Assembly (NCBI GenBank): GCA_026874595.1
Contig: CM049306.1
Span: 87,371,142-87,435,141 of the forward strand
Reading direction: 5' to 3'
Length of the DNA stretch: 64,000 nucleotides
DNA from: Sipunculus nudus
Lineage: Eukaryota > Annelida > Sipuncula > Golfingiida > Sipunculidae
The first letter of the stretch is position 1. The number at the start of each line of letters is the position of its first letter. The notes under the pieces were generated by a model. The model was not told the DNA's origin. It searched no databases and was given only the letters and a program-made list of their open reading frames with translations. A program made the translations under genes and the position numbers. Below, one piece after another: positions 62,901 through 64,000 of the stretch.

Positions 62901-63011
62901 TTTGAAGTACTAACAGTGCCCTCTGACACTATGAATTTATTGACTTCAGAAATGTTCACGAACTATAGTGCGGGGCGACCTGAACTAGGCAGTTATCAAG
63001 CTATACTTTAG
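35651..63011 (+). CDS. SLC26: SLC26-family (SulP) anion transporter, prestin/SLC26A6-like, complete multi-exon gene
   Basis: Reconstructed from 18 coding exons joined at phase-consistent splice sites: 35651-35987, 36190-36300, 40017-40270, 44820-44984, 46341-46496, 47133-47215, 48428-48575, 48891-49004, 49713-49790, 50417-50512, 51203-51376, 53384-53584, 54344-54487, 55086-55140, 55459-55583, 56285-56377, 61345-61407 and 62889-63011. The product is about 839 residues, a usual length for animal SLC26 proteins. It should be a plasma-membrane anion exchanger or channel-like carrier (chloride, bicarbonate, sulfate, oxalate in the family). Landmarks: RPVYSQ near residue 31, the SLC26 signature at 112-149, a glycosylatable loop at 165-218, the TM10 substrate-site region at 434-456, and a STAS domain from about 576 with a charged intervening loop. 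It is closest in flavour to SLC26A5/A6. Whether it is an electromotile prestin-type or an exchanger cannot be told from sequence alone. Confidence 0.93.
36190..36300 (+). CDS. SLC26: SLC26 coding exon 2 (residues 113-149)
   Basis: Acceptor ttcttgcag. It carries the family signature: [16 protein letters not shown] followed by FFPV and GTSRHISLG, spanning helices 1-2. Donor ctctcttg|gtaagc, splitting a Gly codon. Confidence 0.95.
36301..40016 (+). other. SLC26 intron 2 (3.7 kb)
   Basis: Mostly AT-rich unique sequence. It contains an exon-like open stretch at 39591-39830, discussed as a finding. No other feature is supported. Confidence 0.7.
40017..40270 (+). CDS. SLC26: SLC26 coding exon 3 (residues 150-234), with extracellular loop
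   Basis: Starts with helix 3 ([14 protein letters not shown]). A long Thr/Pro-rich extracellular loop follows, with two N-glycosylation sequons, N186-M-T and N199-V-T, and two cysteines (171 and about 219). It ends in helix 4 ([15 protein letters not shown]). Acceptor gactacag, donor actcag|gtaaat, phase 0. Glycosylation in this region is a family trait. Confidence 0.93.
41238..41380. repeat. Cluster of palindromic CGTGCGCACGA-type words
   Basis: Words such as tcgtgcgcacgacat, cccacgagatactatctcgtgcg and ctcgtgcacacgat recur about every 40-50 bp in both senses, so either strand can form short hairpins. It looks like a decayed repeat element. Confidence 0.55.
42259..44114. mobile_element. Inverted-terminus element with internal 332-bp tandem repeats
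   Basis: The left end has GCTTGCCGGA (42259-42268), itself part of a hairpin with CGGCAAGC (42280-42287). The right end has ttccggcaagc (44104-44114), the inverse of the left terminus. Inside, four diverged direct copies of a unit of about 332 bp start near 42857, 43189, 43522 and 43853, each opening with aaactatagcttatttt or close variants; the last is truncated. There is no coding capacity. Hairpin plus inverted ends plus internal tandem array recalls non-autonomous Helitron-like elements described in bivalves, but that class is inference. Confidence 0.55.
42857..44050. repeat. Tandem array, unit about 332 bp, 3.6 copies
   Basis: Shared words in order: aaactata(g/a)ctcattttcttcc-type opening, tgtcagtgtgtccgtctgtttgt, gcctgcttgctggttctt, atagcattctacaggccaca, tcttacactaatat, then a GGCCGCTAGGGGGCG-like box. 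Confidence 0.85.
44820..44984 (+). CDS. SLC26: SLC26 coding exon 4 (residues 235-289)
   Basis: Encodes [18 protein letters not shown] followed by [20 protein letters not shown], typical of helices 5-6 of the family. Acceptor attcttcag, donor atatac|gtgagt, 55 codons, phase 0. Confidence 0.95.
46341..46496 (+). CDS. SLC26: SLC26 coding exon 5 (residues 290-341)
   Basis: Encodes [12 protein letters not shown], a hydrophobic helix ([10 protein letters not shown]), and [19 protein letters not shown] before the next helix. Acceptor gtttcag, donor atcgtg|gtaatt, 52 codons. Confidence 0.95.
47133..47215 (+). CDS. SLC26: SLC26 coding exon 6 (residues 342-369)
   Basis: Encodes [10 protein letters not shown] and the [11 protein letters not shown] turn seen in the family. 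Acceptor cattacag, donor cccaggg|gtaagt, ending in phase 2. The split Gly codon is completed by the next exon. Confidence 0.92.
47216..48427 (+). other. SLC26 intron 6, with degenerate 22-bp tandem array
   Basis: From about 47470 to 48230 the words ggacattcattata, gaacatccattat and similar recur at roughly 21-23-bp spacing. This is an old diverged minisatellite. Confidence 0.75.
48428..48575 (+). CDS. SLC26: SLC26 coding exon 7 (residues 369-418)
   Basis: Encodes [19 protein letters not shown], the hydrophobic helix [19 protein letters not shown], and [11 protein letters not shown], a hallmark of SLC26 proteins just before helix 9/10. Acceptor tttttcag, donor aatcaa|gtacgt, phase 0. Confidence 0.95.
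48891..49004 (+). CDS. SLC26: SLC26 coding exon 8 (residues 419-456), substrate-site region
   Basis: Encodes [10 protein letters not shown] and then SAASLTRSL and DATGGKTQ. This is the helix-10 region that lines the anion site. The pair T443-R444 aligns with the Ser-Arg pair (Ser398, Arg399) of mammalian prestin; a Thr here is a conservative change. The donor is non-canonical: actcag|gcaagt, a GC-AG intron (49005-49712). It is accepted because the next exon continues the conserved TQ-IAGL junction in phase. Confidence 0.93.
49713..49790 (+). CDS. SLC26: SLC26 coding exon 9 (residues 457-482)
   Basis: Encodes [20 protein letters not shown] and FEPLPN, the helix 11 segment. Acceptor tgtttcag, donor ccgaac|gtaaga, 26 codons. 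Confidence 0.94.
50417..50512 (+). CDS. SLC26: SLC26 coding exon 10 (residues 483-514)
   Basis: Encodes [18 protein letters not shown] and the INKVDF turn, equivalent to the conserved AAIIxVxLKGM of the family. Acceptor tttttcag, donor gacttt|gtaagt. Confidence 0.95.
51203..51376 (+). CDS. SLC26: SLC26 coding exon 11 (residues 515-572)
   Basis: Encodes the last membrane helices ([19 protein letters not shown], then [16 protein letters not shown]) and [18 protein letters not shown], the linker into the STAS domain. Acceptor cattcaag, donor tataac|gtgagt, 58 codons. Confidence 0.95.
51377..53383 (+). other. SLC26 intron 11 (2.0 kb), occupied by a repeat element
   Basis: Most of the intron is the inverted-terminus element at 51867-53296. 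Confidence 0.8.
51867..53296. mobile_element. Inverted-terminus element with GGTGGCGCCACC tandem array
   Basis: The left end TGTATCCGCCAAAA (51867-51880) is the inverse of the right end TTTTGGCGGATACA (53283-53296). A hairpin GTATCCGC...GCGGATAC sits at the right end (53266-53295). Inside, a dimeric tandem array with a period near 280 bp presents the perfect palindrome GGTGGCGCCACC at about 51986, 52132, 52262, 52411, 52542, 52691, 52821 and 52970, alternately followed by tgt or att. No ORF is convincing. A diverged relative occurs at 41800-41945 in intron 3, so the family is dispersed. It is built on the same plan as the element in intron 3. Confidence 0.65.
53384..53584 (+). CDS. SLC26: SLC26 coding exon 12 (residues 573-639), STAS start
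   Basis: Encodes [20 protein letters not shown] and FFVDQIF, the first strand and helix of the STAS domain. It then encodes a Lys/Glu-rich intervening sequence ([19 protein letters not shown]) typical of the variable loop in animal SLC26 STAS domains. Acceptor tttattatag, donor gaaaag|gtagaa. Confidence 0.94.
53893..54066. repeat. Possible short element with poly-G core in intron 12
   Basis: gcggatccagcgggggg near 53910 and ctgagtccgcccctaagg near 54045 look like roughly inverted G/C-rich ends around a 150-bp AT-rich middle. Similar gcgcggatcgggggg sequence is found at 56018-56040. It is a weak call. Confidence 0.3.
54344..54487 (+). CDS. SLC26: SLC26 coding exon 13 (residues 640-687), STAS core
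   Basis: Follows the intervening loop and encodes [20 protein letters not shown], the central STAS strand and the loop that in bacterial SpoIIAA-like relatives holds the phosphorylated Ser. Acceptor tgatttaag, donor aaacag|gtaagg, 48 codons. Confidence 0.93.
55086..55140 (+). CDS. SLC26: SLC26 coding exon 14 (residues 688-705)
   Basis: Short exon encoding [18 protein letters not shown] of the STAS domain. Acceptor atctttcag. The donor aggt|gtaagt leaves one nucleotide of a split Phe codon. Confidence 0.9.
55459..55583 (+). CDS. SLC26: SLC26 coding exon 15 (residues 706-747)
   Basis: Encodes [13 protein letters not shown] and [15 protein letters not shown], the last helix and strand of the STAS domain. 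Acceptor atttccag, donor gaagag|gtatgt, phase 0. Confidence 0.94.
56285..56377 (+). CDS. SLC26: SLC26 coding exon 16 (residues 748-778), C-terminal tail
   Basis: Encodes [17 protein letters not shown] and [13 protein letters not shown], a polar tail beyond the STAS domain. Acceptor atatttcag, donor gatgag|gtaagt, 31 codons. It is placed by open frame, splice consensus and phase rather than by family conservation. Confidence 0.8.
56490..56790 (+). repeat. CTCGAGAT-rich palindromic element, copy 1
   Basis: Starts near tttacggtggctgatttagg, followed by aaaaatattcatctcgagatctcgagataa. Then a series of 20-22-bp words built on tctcgaga and tttcgaaa runs to about 56765. Individual words are self-complementary. 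Confidence 0.7.
58375..58610 (-). repeat. CTCGAGAT-rich palindromic element, copy 2 (inverted)
   Basis: On the minus strand it opens with ccgttgctgatttatggcac, matching the start of copy 1, and then shows the same aatattcatctcgagat series. The two copies therefore form a large inverted repeat about 1.6 kb apart. Confidence 0.7.
59745..59753 (+). CDS. SLC26: Possible 9-nt microexon (Val-Pro-Lys)
   Basis: gtgccaaag lies between a strong acceptor (tttgtttcttctttag) and a good donor (aag|gtaact), and it would insert three residues in phase 0 between exons 16 and 17. It is supported only by splice-site quality and frame, so it may be alternative or a coincidence. Confidence 0.3.
61345..61407 (+). 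CDS. SLC26: SLC26 coding exon 17 (residues 779-799)
   Basis: Encodes a charged tail segment, [14 protein letters not shown] followed by QVSAEKG. Acceptor tgatttcag, donor aaaggg|gtagga, 21 codons, phase 0 on both sides. Supported by splice consensus and phase; the tail is not conserved across the family. Confidence 0.65.
62889..63011 (+). CDS. SLC26: SLC26 terminal coding exon 18 (residues 800-839 and stop)
   Basis: The acceptor tgtgcttgtgtag is preceded by a pyrimidine/G-rich tract. It encodes [18 protein letters not shown] ... SYQAIL and ends in TAG at 63009-63011. The frame is fixed by phase 0 from exon 17 and stays open for 40 codons. The C-terminus is hydrophobic (Ala-Ile-Leu). Confidence 0.7.
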   Translation, partial: ALPRFEVLTVPSDTMNLLTSEMFTNYSAGRPELGSYQAIL

Positions 63012-63270
63012 TATATCAATACATATTCTCTATTTCTCTTTCCAGAACCTGTCTACACACATGTAGAGGCTGTGCTGGCACCTATCATATTCCCCAGGTT
63101 TCATAGATACAGACCAGACGTTGCAACAATTGCATTCTGTTGATAAACATAGAATCAACCACTCATCAAGCAGGGGTTAATTTTATGTCTTTTTTCTTCT
63201 CCTTTATATATCATGGCACATTTGAATGAATGAATACAATAAATAAACAATGAAACACTTTATAAGTGTT
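63012..63270 (+). terminator. SLC26 3' UTR with tandem AATAAA polyadenylation signals
   Basis: AATAAA occurs at 63238-63243 and again, overlapping, at 63242-63247. It is followed by a T/GT-rich stretch (gtgttttctttat, from about 63266), the expected arrangement for a 3' end about 230 nt after the stop. Confidence 0.75.
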
Positions 63271-64000
63271 TTCTTTATATTCTTGATTTGAAATGTGCAA
63301 ATTTGAAGCATATCATACTCTGTATAGCATAAATGGATACCAAATGCTTGCATATCACATTCTACTACAGACACAGAATTCTCCCAAATAATAAATTCAC
63401 CATAAAGTATGGTTCAGAATCAACAATCATAACATTGTCAAGTCTTCAAGGGCGTTTGCTAAACATTACAGTTAATTATCATACATTATATATCGTCTCA
63501 ATCATTCTGTCAATGTAAAATGTTCGTCTCAGTAACTCTTTCAATAAAATATCTTGGACGTTTCTAATCATTTCACATGTTAAACATTAAGATATTATAT
63601 TTAAACCAGTTTGCTATGTATGTAACAAACAAACAAACAAACAAAAAGATTTTAATTATTGAGGTTTTGGGGTTCAAGGGGAATAGTGGGGGTTGAATGA
63701 TCATATAATGCTATATAGTGGCATGAAAGTTCACTTTTGCTGGGGATACCACACCAAGATAGCCTGGTCACATGAGGCACTATATGTGGGGCTATAGCTA
63801 TCAAAGACACCTGCAGTGATAGGTTAAATTCACTGATGTCAAGTCAGTTTAGCCTTCGAGTAGAGAGTGCGTATATAACATGCGCAGAGCAGTGATTTAG
63901 GGCCCTAGTCCAGCCTCGAGTCAACTTAATCAGACTTGGATTCGGACTCGGACACCATGCTTTATGGTGAGCTTACAAAACCTGTAATATTACTTACAAA
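63271..64000. other. Downstream flank, no gene seen
   Basis: AT-rich sequence with an (AAAC)n run near 63626-63645. No exon or promoter could be supported. Confidence 0.5.

Overview
The window is eukaryotic nuclear DNA: AT-rich, full of microsatellites and transposon remnants, with one protein-coding host gene split into many small exons. The repeat families (outward-facing CTCAGNTGAC elements with CCGTCCG boxes, inverted-repeat elements with internal tandem repeats) and the non-LTR retrotransposon suggest a marine invertebrate, probably a bivalve mollusc. The species call is inference; only the eukaryotic gene structure is seen directly.

Layout. Bases 1-5240 hold a satellite array built on nested periods (about 24, then 73, then 145/146 bp). 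Bases 5880-15300 hold two diverged copies of one host segment. The first copy is split by a nearly full-length non-LTR retrotransposon with an intact 1027-codon endonuclease/reverse transcriptase frame. The second copy carries what looks like a solo LTR. Because each copy shows the other's empty site, both insertions can be delimited closely. Bases 15300-35600 contain no recognisable gene. They hold long (TA)n tracts, a 15-bp-TIR DNA transposon remnant, a 42/41-bp minisatellite (20.59-22.15 kb), a TRIM-like pair of short terminal repeats and several small inverted-repeat elements.

Bases 35613-63250 hold a complete SLC26-family (SulP) anion transporter gene on the + strand. I reconstruct 18 coding exons with phase-consistent splice sites, giving about 839 residues: the SLC26 signature, a membrane domain, a glycosylatable Thr/Pro-rich extracellular loop, a C-terminal STAS domain, a stop codon and tandem AATAAA signals. 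One intron has a GC-AG boundary, and a 9-nt microexon is possible. The introns host several repeat structures: an element with about 332-bp tandem units carrying CTCF-like motifs, one with a 12-bp GGTGGCGCCACC palindrome repeated about every 140 bp, a degenerate 22-bp array, and an inverted pair of CTCGAGAT-rich elements.

No operon, CRISPR array, rRNA or tRNA gene was recognised. I see no clear undescribed protein system. The most notable items are the insertion/empty-site pairs, the hierarchical satellites, the repeat elements inside SLC26 introns and the unusual splice features of the SLC26 gene.
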